This document shows, one piece after another, positions 34,115-44,706 of a stretch of 64,000 nt of DNA. Source of the stretch: Megalonaias nervosa (lineage: Eukaryota; Mollusca; Bivalvia; Unionida; Unionidae); NCBI GenBank assembly GCA_016617855.1, contig JAECUM010006797.1, positions 1 to 64,000 on the forward strand. The letters run 5' to 3'. The position numbers were made by a program, and so were the translations under genes. Within the stretch, counting starts at the first letter, position 1. Every line of letters starts with the position of its first letter. The notes below the pieces were generated by a model, which worked only from the letters and a program-made list of their open reading frames with translations, did no database searches and had not been told where the DNA came from.

Positions 34115-37016
34115 ACAATTTTTGTCTTCCACTTAACTCTTGTTCAGCATCAGAAAGACACTCTGGGCAAGGCAATCTCTCTTTCCCTATAGAGGTGTAA
34201 TTTATGTAAAAATTTTATGACTCTGTCATGTAGTGATGTTTATATTCGATCTTGCATGACATTTTTTGCTGCGGTAACGTCACTATAAATGCTTAGAACT
34301 TTCCACTAACGTGTTGTAAAATAATTGATATTCTTTTGATTTTACGCAGCTCATTATGGCTTTAGAGAAACCACTTTTCATCTGGATCAGCTATGATAAT
34401 TAAGCACTCATATATGTAGGATCAAGTTTAATAGATTGACAATAGTCAATAAAAGTCTCTATAACCCATATTCAACAAAATAGATATATCGATTTATATA
34501 CAGGTATAATCAAGTACCTTCTATTTTATTGAAAAATAGATATACAGTAACTTAAATTTGCTGTAATCACTCGTTTAAAACTGATAAATTACCCAAATCC
34601 GTTAAACTTTAGCTCTTTTGTCGGCTCGTGCCACTTACTTGTAGACAATACAATTACTCTGTGTAACAGAAGATTCTGGAATACAGATTGGTTCACAGAT
34701 TAATTACGCGATACAAAACCATTCTATAGTTTCTAATATACTATAGGATGAATCGTGCAATCTTTGACTCACCAATAACTACAGTTTCACCGAAGAACTG
34801 GAGTTTCGAGTGTTTCAATAGTAATGCATGTTAAAATTCTGGTACAGTTATACGCCACCTCTGTGAAACATCAGTAATAATGAAAATGGTCCAAAAGTAA
34901 GGTCAACGAATATGAAGATGTTGTTTTGCATCAGTACTGAACGTGCCCCTGCTGTGTGTTCCAGCAGTAGTGTGAGAGCGATTTGCATGCTTTGTTTATA
35001 TACTGTTACTTCTTCCATCACCTATATGTTTAAAGATTTGCGTGCAGGTGGTTCTCTTAGGATCCTAGCTTGAACAAAATCTAGATTCAAAAAGAATCTC
35101 GCCCAAGTAAAATATTAGGAAAGGCCATAATCTGAGGGATTTGCTTGCGATGTACTGCTAATTGAGCACGAAAGAGGCTGTGCGATTTTGTAATGTGAAT
35201 GTATAAATTATGTTCAGATATTTTTTTTTAAATAACCAGTAAGCATGACACTATTGAGGCCATTTAGAAAATGTGTCTTTGCGGTGTTCAAACAAAAATT
35301 TATGGCGATCTTATTTTATATAATTTCACATTAATATTGTATGTTTCGTAGATTAACTATGATTGCCAATGTTTTTCTACAAAGGGTAACGACAACGTCT
35401 TAGTGACAGGGCATTCTCCTACCGCAAAGGTAAAGAACAATCAAAAACACGAATCAACAATTCATGAATCAATGGTGGAGAGATTAAAAATGAGAGACTA
35501 ATCCGAAAATTATTATGTGGTTCCATGAAACGAAATTTACAAACCAGAATAGAAAGTTTTACAGCTGGAGCAGCTGATGTTGAATTTAATGTTGAACCCA
35601 TTACTTCAAATGCTATCAAAATGATGATTATTCTTTTTCAAAAATAATATTTTCTGCTTTTGATTACGCACTTTCAATTAAAAGAGATTATTAGTTTTTT
35701 TTATAATTTATTTAGGAAAAGATTTAGTCTTATCTTTGGGTAAAATGAAAGAATTTTCCTATTAATTAGTGTCCGTAGTGACCTCCATACTCCTGTTCGT
35801 CAATGCTGGAATACCTGTACGTTGTTATTAATCTCGGCCCAACTTGTCTCTTACGTATACCAGCGGCTTACGTCAGATATTTGACTCATACTGTTAATGA
35901 CCATTTTTATCACAATTATTTATTCTGAATAAAAAATGCCAGCAACTGATTGGTTTCAAACATAAGCATTAAATATCGCAAACAGGACATTTTAAAGTTC
36001 TTTCAGTATAGAAATCAATCACTGTTTGCTAAGTTTGCATGCAGTTTGCTGTGTTTAAACATTTGCTGGAGCACAAATGAATTGCTTGAGCGCAATGTTT
36101 TCTAGGAACTCCAAAAACATTAGCACACACAATGCTGTCTACGACTTGTTAACTGTTTGCAACCTAGATTGTACGACGCTACATGAGAAACATGAAAAGA
36201 ACGTCAGATTGGTGTTTGTAATGTGTACATCGATTGATCTTGTAACCTAAGACTTTTGAGTTTGGTTTTAGCTACACAAGGTTTAAATTCTTACGTAGAA
36301 AAGAGCATGTACAGAAGTATAGTAAATGCTGACTAAAAGTACGTTCATGCTGTTACTGTTCCTTAATAAGGTAACCAGCTTCCACAGTTTTTTCTTCCTT
36401 TGGTATGTTTTTGTTGATTCTAATGCTTTAAGTGTGCAAATCGGAATAGCAGTAAAATGTGTCTGAACATGGGTAATCGGTTTCTGTCTGACTTATTTTT
36501 TGTACTTCTTTCATTTTCTTCCGTTAGCCAGTGTGTGGATATCATCATTAAAATTTTACTAGGATTTGTCAACTTGTGTGTTTTTTTTATGTAGTGAAAT
36601 TATGTAGTGAAGTTTGAGCGTATTCTTCTTCTTCGCTATGATTCCCGTAGCTGTGCCTATAATCCTCTTGGGAGCAGTTGTTATTGATTGTTTTTATCTC
36701 AGAGTCATGTTGTTTAAACCTCTTTGTGAAACAGTTGAGTACGTTGTAATAATTACTCCTGTCACTACCATATTTTTTCGTTTATGATGCATTTATTTGA
36801 TCAATCAATGATTGTAATTCTTGTTGTAAGTGTGACAGCTCTGTGAGATTAGGATACGGAAGTAGTTCATTACCCGTCTGTTGTTCGTACCAACAATGGA
36901 GTTCCATCAATTGTATGAAACTAAAGTCAAATGGTTTCTTTCCGTACGTTATATGGGTACAAGTTTGACGTCTTTCCAAAAATGTATGCTATTTTTATCT
37001 TTATCTCCATCTTCAG
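34115..37016. other. No supported gene; a few candidate splice sites
   Basis: AT-rich. A possible last exon after TTTTACGCAG at about 34350 would encode only about 17 residues and is not called. The minus-strand frame 36782-36979 has protein-like composition (QLMELHCWYEQQTGNELL) but no splice or domain support. Confidence 0.4.
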
Positions 37017-37190
37017 ATCATTACTCCTAAAAGAGTTCCAGAAATCAATTATAACAAAATGAACAGCCACATTAACACTGATCTCAGCATGAAGAGAAAT
37101 CCTACTCTTTCAGTGAACATTTTACTCTTCTGGTTGATTGGCATTTTGTTTTACTATGGGCGAAGAAGGAAACGAGGTCATCCTAAATAA
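37017..37190 (+). CDS. Candidate last exon of a single-pass membrane protein
   Basis: A strong acceptor (pyrimidine-rich tract then CTTCAG) leads straight into 57 codons and TAA at 37188-37190. The peptide begins IITPKRVPEINYNK. It has one hydrophobic segment, VNILLFWLIGILFYY, followed at once by the basic tail GRRRKRGHPK, as expected for a type I protein with a short cytosolic tail. I do not recognise the family. Upstream exons were not found. Confidence 0.4.
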   Translation: MITPKRVPEINYNKMNSHINTDLSMKRNPTLSVNILLFWLIGILFYYGRRRKRGHPK

Positions 37191-38508
37191 TGTTTCTGAA
37201 TTTAGGTAAAGAGCACCGTTTCTCTCAAAACAAGCAAATACCATTCACACACGATACTGGCGATCTCTAGATTATTGTTGATTGAGTTCTTTTTTTTAAG
37301 TCGAAATATTGATTTGGCCATTAGTGACAAAATATGAACGAGTCTGAGTCCCTTGCTTTCTTGCTAGAGAAAGGCCATGATTCCCGTCCCATGCATCACA
37401 TATACCAATAATGCCACTATCATGCAGATAGGCACTAAGCGGGCAATATATCTACACAGTTACACGAAATTACATTTAGCGGTTTAGGAAGGTATATAGT
37501 AAAGGACAGAAGGTTTTGCAATATCCCTGACTCATTTCAATAAAGTGTACTGGTAAAAGTCATATTAAAATGGTGTATAAATGGTGCTTCTCAGTTGGAA
37601 ATGACTCAGCTTCCGAAAATCTTGCAAATGCGACGCTATATTTTTCTATATAACTATGGACCACCCTCATTCATATTTCACCGTTTGAAAAACGTATCTT
37701 GTTTGGGTAGAATAACATGCATTGACGCAAGCGCGGATTAATTCCTAGTCACTATACTTTTCATTTTTGCCGCGTTAGTCGCGCGCTATGACAGCAAAGG
37801 ATGAAAGTCAGCAAAACTAAAGTTGGAGCCAACATGTCTGCGAGTGGTTGTACTAATTATTTTAATATGTTCGCTATGACTTTGTAAATGTTGGTACATT
37901 TAGATAGGTGTTAAAATAAAGTTCACAAATACACGTATACAGTTTATTGCACAGTTAAACGATATTTACTAGATCATAAATACCAGAAAAAGTCACTGAC
38001 CGGTGCCTATAAATATATTTTTCTTTTTAAGGTCATTACATTATGAGATCTACATCAATTTAACTTTGATCGTAAATAGGGTGAAGGTATATTGTACTTT
38101 TGTGTACCATGAAGTGACTAGTATAGTATATTCTTGGGCTCTATCTTGATTAAAAAAAAAAAAAAAAAAAAAACAACAAAAAACCAATTATAAAGCAAAC
38201 TGCTTGAAACATACTTTATTGAAGGATAGTTGTCCAGCAGAGAAGTATTGTCATGATCGACACTAGAAAACAGTTAACATTACTGTAATATAGATTTCAT
38301 TGTCACAAAATATGAGTTGTCAAATCTGAAATACTGAATCAAATCTTTACAAATATAATACTTGTACATAATTTTCAATGGTATGGTATAGTTAAGATGT
38401 ACTCTTAATTCAATAAAATCTACAAGGGGTATGCACAAAACTCTAAAAATGTTGATATAAGTATTAATAGAAATTCGTTCCCAATGTAAATAAACAATAA
38501 TGAACTAG

Positions 38509-38555
<47 letters not shown>

Positions 38556-39091
38556 AAACCATGGTTTGACCAAGGTCTATTAAAGAGTTAAGTGGGTTAC
38601 GATTGAAACTTTATAAATTCATGTCTGACAAAGATGAGAAGACTGTTTGTGGCTTATTTACACTCCCCCGTTTCCTATCTTCTTGATGAAATGATTTCTA
38701 TTGAAAATGGGTTCCATTGGCTTTTCGTTCTGACATTTAAGAACTTCTCTATAACATCTTTCATTACCGAGCTGTACGTTTTTATAATCTCCCTCACGTA
38801 TACTACAACAGATTTAATACTAAAAACTAGCTTCATTAGATTCCTTATTCTGCTTTTACATCGTCAATGTCGTTCCCTTCATGAATCAGAAACAGAGCAA
38901 TGGTTCACTGATAAAGATTAACTTATAACCGGTCGACACGTCATCAATATCTATTATAATCACCTTTGCATGCAAGGACAGACCACACTCTGTTCCACAA
39001 TTGTAAGACTTGTTGACCAGAAACTTGGAAATATGATTACCAGAAACATTTTAATCATTCTGTCTCTCTCAGATTTGATGCAAAACATAGT
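37191..39091. other. No supported gene; poly-A and CTAT repeats
   Basis: A run of A at about 38151-38173 and (CTAT)n at about 38513-38554. A frame at 38634-38921 is hydrophobic-sounding on the plus strand and charged on the minus strand, with no domain or splice support. Confidence 0.5.
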
Positions 39092-39353
39092 CTTTCCACT
39101 GTCGGGGCCCCGAGTGGCCGAGTGGTCTAAAGAGCTCACCGTTACGGATCATTGCCATCTCACCTCTGTCTGGGTGGGTTCGAGTCTCAGGTTCGGCCAA
39201 TGTGGGTATGTGAGAAATCCTGCCAGTAGCTTCTCGTGGGTCGGTGGATCTTTCCGGGGTTCTTCCTCCACCATTAATACCGGCCGCCATGTATAGCCTA
39301 TCTTGTGCTGAAAATGGCGTTAGACCCTACAACAACAACAACTTTCCGCTCTC
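39092..39353 (+). mobile_element. SINE family A (39104-39341) with imperfect target duplication
   Basis: GGGGCCCCGAGTGGCCGAGT head, GGGTTCGAGTC B-box, and GAAAATGGCGTTAGACCC tail followed by (CAA)n. The flanks CTTTCCACTGTC (39092-39103) and CTTTCCGCTCTC (39342-39353) agree at 10 of 12 positions. Confidence 0.88.
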
Positions 39354-39810
39354 TGGGACATCAATGTTATCATACTGGGAGGTTGGCATAAACAAAAACT
39401 TTTCAGCTTCTTTACGAACATGCATTTATTCCCCATAGGTGATTAATTTTAACAAGTTTGTTTTCAATGTGTTTTTGAGCATTCGACACATTTTGTGAGC
39501 ATATGCACTTGTTGCAATTTGTTTGCATGTAAATACTCTGATATGCTCACAATGATGCAATTGTTTAATTATTGCACGTATCAGATGAACTCATTTACAA
39601 TGACTTTGGGTTTAAAAATCGATGACATTTAGTTTATTGAGGTCTTTGTGCTCTTAGGTCTAGTCATAAAATATCTTGTAGAGTTTTTTTTTTTTTTTTT
39701 TGCTGCATGTTATACATACCAAGAGAACAATATATATCATCGGGCGTTCTAAGGCTACTGCGAGTATGTGCATCGCTGATTTTTAAACCTTTTTCCCTTG
39801 TGATTATCGA

Positions 39811-40120
39811 CCGCTTCATTGGCCTAGTGGTTAGAGCGTCTGCCTACGATGCGAGAGATCGCGGGTTCGAACCCAGGGCAAGTCATACCAAAGACTTATA
39901 AAAGTGGTATCTAACAGCTGCCTCGCTAGGCTCTCAGCATAAAGAAGCTATTGTTAGGACTGGTCGACCTGGTGTCAGGATAATATGACTGGGTGGGACA
40001 TCATAGTAGTTGTCTGCGGCATGACGCCCAAGTGCTAGACATCACTATAAACTGCCACATTGCAGACATCGTAGCGATATGACTGAACAATTGTTAAAGC
40101 TACGTTAAAAATCTAAATCA
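39811..40120 (+). mobile_element. SINE family B, fuller copy
   Basis: A good tRNA-like head: GGCCTAGTGGTTAGAGCGTC (A-box) and GCGGGTTCGAACCCAGGGCA (B-box). The body is shared with 3434-3728 and the tail is GAACAATTGTTAAAGCTACG TTAAAAA. A run of T (about 39686-39703) lies upstream. The head could be mistaken for a tRNA gene, but the 3' acceptor half is replaced by the SINE body. Confidence 0.88.
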
Positions 40121-40936
40121 CATACAAGCACACACTTTATCGTTATCCCTATTTGTTACCTATTATCGTAACACCCATTGAAACGTATCTGAAGCTTAAG
40201 ATAATCAAGAGTGAGATTTCTTAATTAGTTGCTTTGTCGATAACTCTCTCTCTCTCTCTGGCAATGTCATCATAGAAGAAAAAAAAAGCAGTGCTGTGTA
40301 TGTGCTCCTTATTCCCTGATTGTGCAAGAGTTTCCAAATTAATTGTACCATTTATTAGACATATTTATGCTGACAATCATAGTCCTGCTTGCTACTTTGG
40401 AAGTTTTGCATGTGTCTTTTTATAATATGATATCCTAAGCAGTCTACCTAAATTATTAATCATTAACCTCTACATCTTTAAGAGGTCTTTATAACTTCAT
40501 AAACTTCTTTTCCAAAGCAATATATTTTGTCTTTTTTGTAACTCTAAATTTGTTGCTGCTTGACGTTGCTTGGAGTAAGTGTGTTACAATTACTTTTTGT
40601 ATTGAGTTTTGTTTTCGTTGTGGCATTTTGTCTCTGTTTCTCACAAAGTTTCTAGTTAGTATATATTCCTCAAAGGTATGGTAAATATAAAAATAATTAG
40701 GCTGCTCTAAAGTAGCACTAGCATGAGAAGAATCATCGTGTAGTTCAAGTAGTTGTAGAGGAAAAGGGGACTTCTAGATTTTAGACCTCTTTTTCCCTTT
40801 AAAACCCTTCTATCTCGACATTTTTTAGCTTAGAATAAGGTGATAAAAAAAATGTAAACATGTTAGTCGGCCTATACATGTTTTCTGCCTGTGCCGATCG
40901 ATTACTGTAGCCCAGACAGACTGCTGTGTTGCGATC
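40121..40936. other. No gene seen
   Basis: AT-rich, no motif. A short CT repeat lies at about 40244-40258. Confidence 0.5.
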
Positions 40937-41328
40937 GATAACTTTACTAGACAATCGAAACTGCATCAAGCCAACGATGATGCAATCATAACTAAGGTTG
41001 CATCACCCTGCTGAATAAATTATAACTGGATGATGCAATCATAACTAAGCTTGTATCATGTACATTATGGATGATGCAATCATAACTAAGCTTGCATCAC
41101 CCTGCTGAACAAATTATAACTGGATGATGCAATCATAAGAAAGCTTGCATCAGCCAACGATGATAACTTTACTAGACAATCGAAACTGCATCAAGCCAAC
41201 GATGATGCAATCATAACTAAGCTTGCATCACCCTGCTGAACAAATTATAACTGGATGATGCAATCATAAGAAAGTTTGCATTAGCCATGGATGATGCAAT
41301 CATAACTAAGCTTGCATCACCCTGCTTA
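40937..41328. repeat. Tandem hairpin repeat array upstream of a TATA box
   Basis: The unit GATGATGCAATCATAACTAA followed by GCTTGCATCACC occurs seven times (starting at about 40976, 41030, 41070, 41123, 41201, 41254, 41290). It alternates with CCTGCTGAACAAATTATAAC spacers. Each unit is itself a hairpin: GATGCAA pairs with TTGCATC. A larger segment, starting GATAACTTTACTAGACAATC, is repeated at 40937 and 41162, so the array grew by about 225-bp duplications. Confidence 0.9.
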
Positions 41329-41334
41329 TAACGC

Positions 41335-41367
41335 TATAAAAGGCAACCAATTTTTCATTTAGGGTCA
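41335..41367 (+). promoter_or_regulatory. Candidate TATA promoter with initiator
   Basis: TATAAAAGG at 41335-41343 with an initiator-like TCATTC whose A (41367) lies 32 nt downstream of the TATA start, the canonical spacing for RNA polymerase II. It sits immediately after the hairpin array, which may hold binding sites. Confidence 0.5.
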
Positions 41368-41394
41368 TTCTGCAGAGATGTGTTCGCTGGGAGC

Positions 41395-41401
41395 ATGAAA
41401 G
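41395..41401 (+). CDS. Candidate tiny first exon: ATG AAA G with splice donor
   Basis: Twenty-eight bases after the proposed initiator, ATGAAAG is followed by the consensus donor GTAAGTGAG at 41402. This gives a first coding exon of two codons plus one base. The continuation is unknown; the intron would enter the viral locus. Confidence rests on TATA, initiator, ATG and donor occurring in the right order. Confidence 0.35.
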
Positions 41402-41513
41402 GTAAGTGAGATTTTTTACTTAGTAGTAGTATTACATTCCAAAGCAGATGGGTTTCTGGTTTAAGATTGTGGTATTATTTCCCTTGATTATATCTACCAG
41501 TTTAGAGAAAATG

Positions 41514-41894
41514 TCATCCGCCGTATTTTTTACTGTAACTGTTTTCATACTTGCTAACTCTCATCGGTAAAATATCTGTTAACCTACTGTCAATAATACG
41601 GAACTCGCGTATTAAATCATCGATATCATATTTTACGCCTCGCAAATAAAATCGTATCTGATCAAATAATTTTTTGTAAGTAATATTAGCTATTTTACAA
41701 GTATTTTTTTTAGTTTCAAGACGAGGTTCAATTTTCTTACACGCTGTTGAAAGAGAAACACCAACACCTGATATTATTAATAAAAACGGATTACACAATG
41801 CGCCACTTGAAATTATACCAGAGCTTGTCATGAGCAATGGTAAATATGATATTACTCGAAGTATTCTACTGTAATACTTGTAACATTGTTTCAC
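41514..41894 (-). pseudogene. Polinton locus C orphan gene 1: two-TM protein, N-terminus broken
   Basis: 126 residues from the last stop. Two hydrophobic helices (about residues 11-25 and 28-46, around LPLLMTSSGIISSGALCN and LLIISGVGVSLSTAC) are followed by a charged helical region with FDQIRFYLRGVKYD. The frame stays coding upstream to about 42003 apart from an in-frame TGA at about 41893 and a length change in an A7 run. Two TM helices followed by a helical domain recall SLATT-type membrane modules, but this is only a structural impression. It is the last gene of the minus-strand block. Confidence 0.5.
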
Positions 41895-42026
41895 ACATCA
41901 AAGGTTTTTATGATAAAATTTGTAATATTGCATTAGTGCGTCAACATCTTGTATTGGAATATCTTTTGAGATATGATTGAAATCGACAATCTGTTTTTTT
42001 CATTATACAATATTTGTCTACAATTT

Positions 42027-42815
42027 TTATGCAATATTAAAAGTTCTGATACCAGTAACTGAATCAAGAAATTCACTAAATTTATTATTTTTAGGATCAG
42101 CTATAAAATATCTGTATTTGTCATAAACATCTGACGAAGTATCATCATATCGTTTATCTGTTAGTACATCATTTTTCTTTAACCATGAATATGAATCAAA
42201 CGTGTCTAATACTTCACGCTCATACAAAAATTTTTCGTTTACCAAATTACTGTAATCGCTTTCTGTTTCATCAATATACCCTAATACTAAACTCAACTGA
42301 TCTAACGTGAAAATTTTGAGAACAAGATGTTGTCTGATAATTACATATGCGACTACGAAATTTGCTAGCATTAATCTTCGTAGTGTGTTTCGTTCAATTG
42401 TAAGAAGACCAATAGCAGAAGCTACTTTAAACATTACTTTTTCATATGGTTTTGTGAGTATTTTCTCGACCTCATTGTAATAATTTCGTAATGACCTTTG
42501 TCTAGAGCGTTGGAGTGATGGAAATGGAATATCGTCTGCTTCAGCTATATCATAATAAGAATCAGACTTTGCTACAAACCTTGTTGGATGGACTTCTCTA
42601 AAAATCTTTCCTCGTTCATTATCATTGAATTTACTAATTTCATCGTCAAAATTTTTGATGATCTTTAGAGACCTTTCAACAATAATCGGATCAAATATTG
42701 GGTCTTTTTTACGTATCATTGGCAAAATTGCGTTTGCGTACGCTTTAATAATTAACTCCGTGTCTGGTGTCTTTCTAGCAACTTTAGCTAGGGTTTCCTT
42801 GTCGTGGTAGCACAT
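42027..42815 (-). CDS. Polinton locus C orphan gene 2, 262 aa, intact
   Basis: ATG at 42813-42815 through to TAA without interruption. Soluble and charged; contains RSRQRSLRNYYNEVEK, a central hydrophobic helix pair (MLANFVVAYVIIRQHLVLKI) and an acidic C-terminal third. No known domain recognised. It is head-to-tail with orphan gene 3 and orphan gene 1. Intact length in a decayed neighbourhood is notable. Probably structural or replication-accessory by position only. Confidence 0.6.
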   Translation of the reverse strand: MCYHDKETLAKVARKTPDTELIIKAYANAILPMIRKKDPIFDPIIVERSLKIIKNFDDEISKFNDNERGKIFREVHPTRFVAKSDSYYDIAEADDIPFPSLQRSRQRSLRNYYNEVEKILTKPYEKVMFKVASAIGLLTIERNTLRRLMLANFVVAYVIIRQHLVLKIFTLDQLSLVLGYIDETESDYSNLVNEKFLYEREVLDTFDSYSWLKKNDVLTDKRYDDTSSDVYDKYRYFIADPKNNKFSEFLDSVTGIRTFNIA

Positions 42816-42922
42816 GCCGAGATGTCTAAAAATATTTCCTTTAAAAAAAACTATTGTATAACTCTTTGTTCCTTTTTATTCCTATTACACTAGATTCTGC
42901 TAGTCTGTCGAGGTAATCATGG

Positions 42923-43333
42923 CTACTGTTTACTTGGGGTTTTTTTTATATCTTCTCTTCCACCGTAAGCTCGTTCTTTTATTAAGTTCGATTTTATTAT
43001 CAAATCTAAATTTCCCAACTCAAGCGTGAGCAATATTTTTTTAAACAGGATTTCAACTTGTTTATGTTCTTCTGTGCAATTATCAGGATAACAGTATCTA
43101 CCTATAATATCAAAGTTTTCTACTGCTTCTTTTAGTTGTGGTCCTCGCATATACATAACACGAACAAAATTTTTTTCTTCTTCTGACAATGGAGAGTTTA
43201 TCATTGGAATTGAAAAAAATTTTCTAGTATTTATTTCACGTGTCGCTAGTGACTTGTCCCCTACATCTATTTTAGGGTTAAAAATATTATCATAAAATTC
43301 TTTCGCAACGTCTATAAACCATTGTGTTGTCAT
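42923..43333 (-). CDS. Polinton locus C orphan gene 3, 136 aa, intact
   Basis: ATG at 43331-43333 in the shared start context ATAATG. Predicted soluble and helical; begins MTTQWFIDVAKEFYDNIFNP and contains LSEEEKNFVRVMYMRGPQLK. No domain recognised. A spacer of about 300 bp with no gene (43334-43641) separates it from the fibre-like gene. Confidence 0.55.
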   Translation of the reverse strand: MTTQWFIDVAKEFYDNIFNPKIDVGDKSLATREINTRKFFSIPMINSPLSEEEKNFVRVMYMRGPQLKEAVENFDIIGRYCYPDNCTEEHKQVEILFKKILLTLELGNLDLIIKSNLIKERAYGGREDIKKTPSKQ

Positions 43334-43638
43334 TATTTTATAGCATCAGATTAAATTTGATCATCGAGTGTATACATTTGAAATGCTGTCAGTCCTGGAA
43401 ACGGATGCTCAGCGGTGATAATATATACTCAAAATTACAAGTACTTGTTAACAGTATTTGCAGTCGGGATTGTAAAATATTGTGTTGCTGAGATATATGT
43501 GTCTGTTGTATTATATAATGTTGTTCAGTCGATATCATTGTTTGATCCTTCCAATTGCCAATTATAAATTTGGCCAATGCTAGAGTTTAATCGACCTCGC
43601 AAATGAAATTGCCAAATAGCAACTGCAGTAGGACATTT

Positions 43639-43648
43639 GATTTAAATC
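43639..43648. terminator. Palindrome over the fibre-gene stop codon
   Basis: GATTTAAATC is a perfect 10-bp palindrome. The minus-strand TAA (43644-43642) lies in its middle; flanking TTT/AAA adds further pairing with a one-base bulge. One of six such structures at gene ends in this locus. Confidence 0.45.
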
Positions 43649-44615
43649 CAAAAATTTTCAATTTCTCCGTTGGTCGTCCATTCGTGTCTATCAGAGAAAG
43701 CGTAATAAGGATAATTTTCAGGATAATATGCTGATGCGCTTACCTCAAACCCAACTCGATTGTCAGTTGCCTTAAAAAGTGTTGGAATATATCCAACATT
43801 GTTTTTAGTTCGTTCTATACCACTACTTGATACACTATCAACATACACTTTATTTGTTAGATCATTAGGATTAACTGAAACATATGTCGTAGTTATTTTG
43901 TTGCTTCTCATGTTTATATTACCTGACATTGGTCCACCGAATTTTTTAAAGTATGGGGTAAGTTCTTCTTTTAACTGAGCATAACTAATAGCATCAGTTT
44001 CATTAGCTGGTGGCGAGGTTGTTGGTAATCCAGTTATTTTTGAATTTGACATATCTAATTTACCTGTCATTGTGTCGCCGGCTTTGTTAAGTTTATTATC
44101 GTCAAATGATTTTAGTTGCGCATAACTTACCGCTTGTGTGAAATCTGTTGGTGGATATGAAGTTTCCAACCCAATAATTCTTTTACCTGACATATTAATA
44201 TTACCCGTAAGTGTCCCACCAGTTTTGTCAAGCTTGTTGCCGTCCACATATTTCAACTGCAAATAACTTACCTCTTGAGTTTGTTTTAAGTTTGCTGGTG
44301 GATACCCAGTCTCCAAATTTATTATTTTTTTCCTGACATATCTAAGTTACCGCTTAAAGTTCCTCCTGTCAACGACAACTTGTTGTCGTCAATGGATTTT
44401 AGTTGTACATAACTAACAGCTTGTGTAAGGTCAACCCTTGGTAGTGGATACGCTGTTTCCAAACCTAGTACTCGTTGATCTGACATAGATAGGTTTCCTG
44501 TCATCGCATCACCAGATTTTTTTAAGTAGCTTGATAAATCAATACTGTCTTCTGTACTAACAACAGCAGTTGACGAATCGCCTAATGTTGTTCCAAATTT
44601 TGTGTAATAACTCAT
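43642..44615 (-). pseudogene. Fibre-like repeat protein, Polinton locus C, one frame break
   Basis: ATG at 44613-44615 (ATAATG context). It has five modules of about 35-47 residues, each with the pattern 'G-x-x-[ML]-[TS]-G-[NK]-[LI]-x-M-[SR]', e.g. MTGNLSMSDQRVLGLE, LTGNINMSGKRIIGLE, MTGKLDMSNSKITGLP. Most modules also carry an AVSYxQLKS-type segment, and a unique C-terminal domain has ENYPYYAFSDRHEW. Such repeats form trimeric beta shafts in phage tail fibres, so a receptor-binding spike is a fair inference. The frame changes once, in an A7 run at about 44324-44331. Otherwise open. Confidence 0.7.
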
Positions 44616-44706
44616 TATTTGTTTACTGTTTGACAATTTTATGTCAACTTAGTTTTATAATATATCTCTATTAAATTTTGATACAGAACGGCTAATCAAA
44701 CACTAA

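Noticed and set aside
36782..36979. Minus-strand 65-codon frame with protein-like composition
   Set aside because: No acceptor upstream in the right frame, no domain, and such lengths are common by chance here.
38634..38921. 95-codon hydrophobic frame
   Set aside because: Composition is typical of AT-rich noise; no signal peptide logic, splice sites or neighbours.
39821..39893. tRNA gene
   Set aside because: A- and B-boxes are good, but no acceptor stem closes and the body matches the SINE at 3434.
40937..41328. CRISPR-like array
   Set aside because: Repeats are tandem with shared spacers, contain internal hairpins and sit in eukaryotic DNA; no cas genes.
44316..44336. Programmed ribosomal frameshift in the fibre gene
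   Set aside because: The A-run could be slippery, but other genes of the locus break in similar homopolymers, so decay or sequencing error is simpler.
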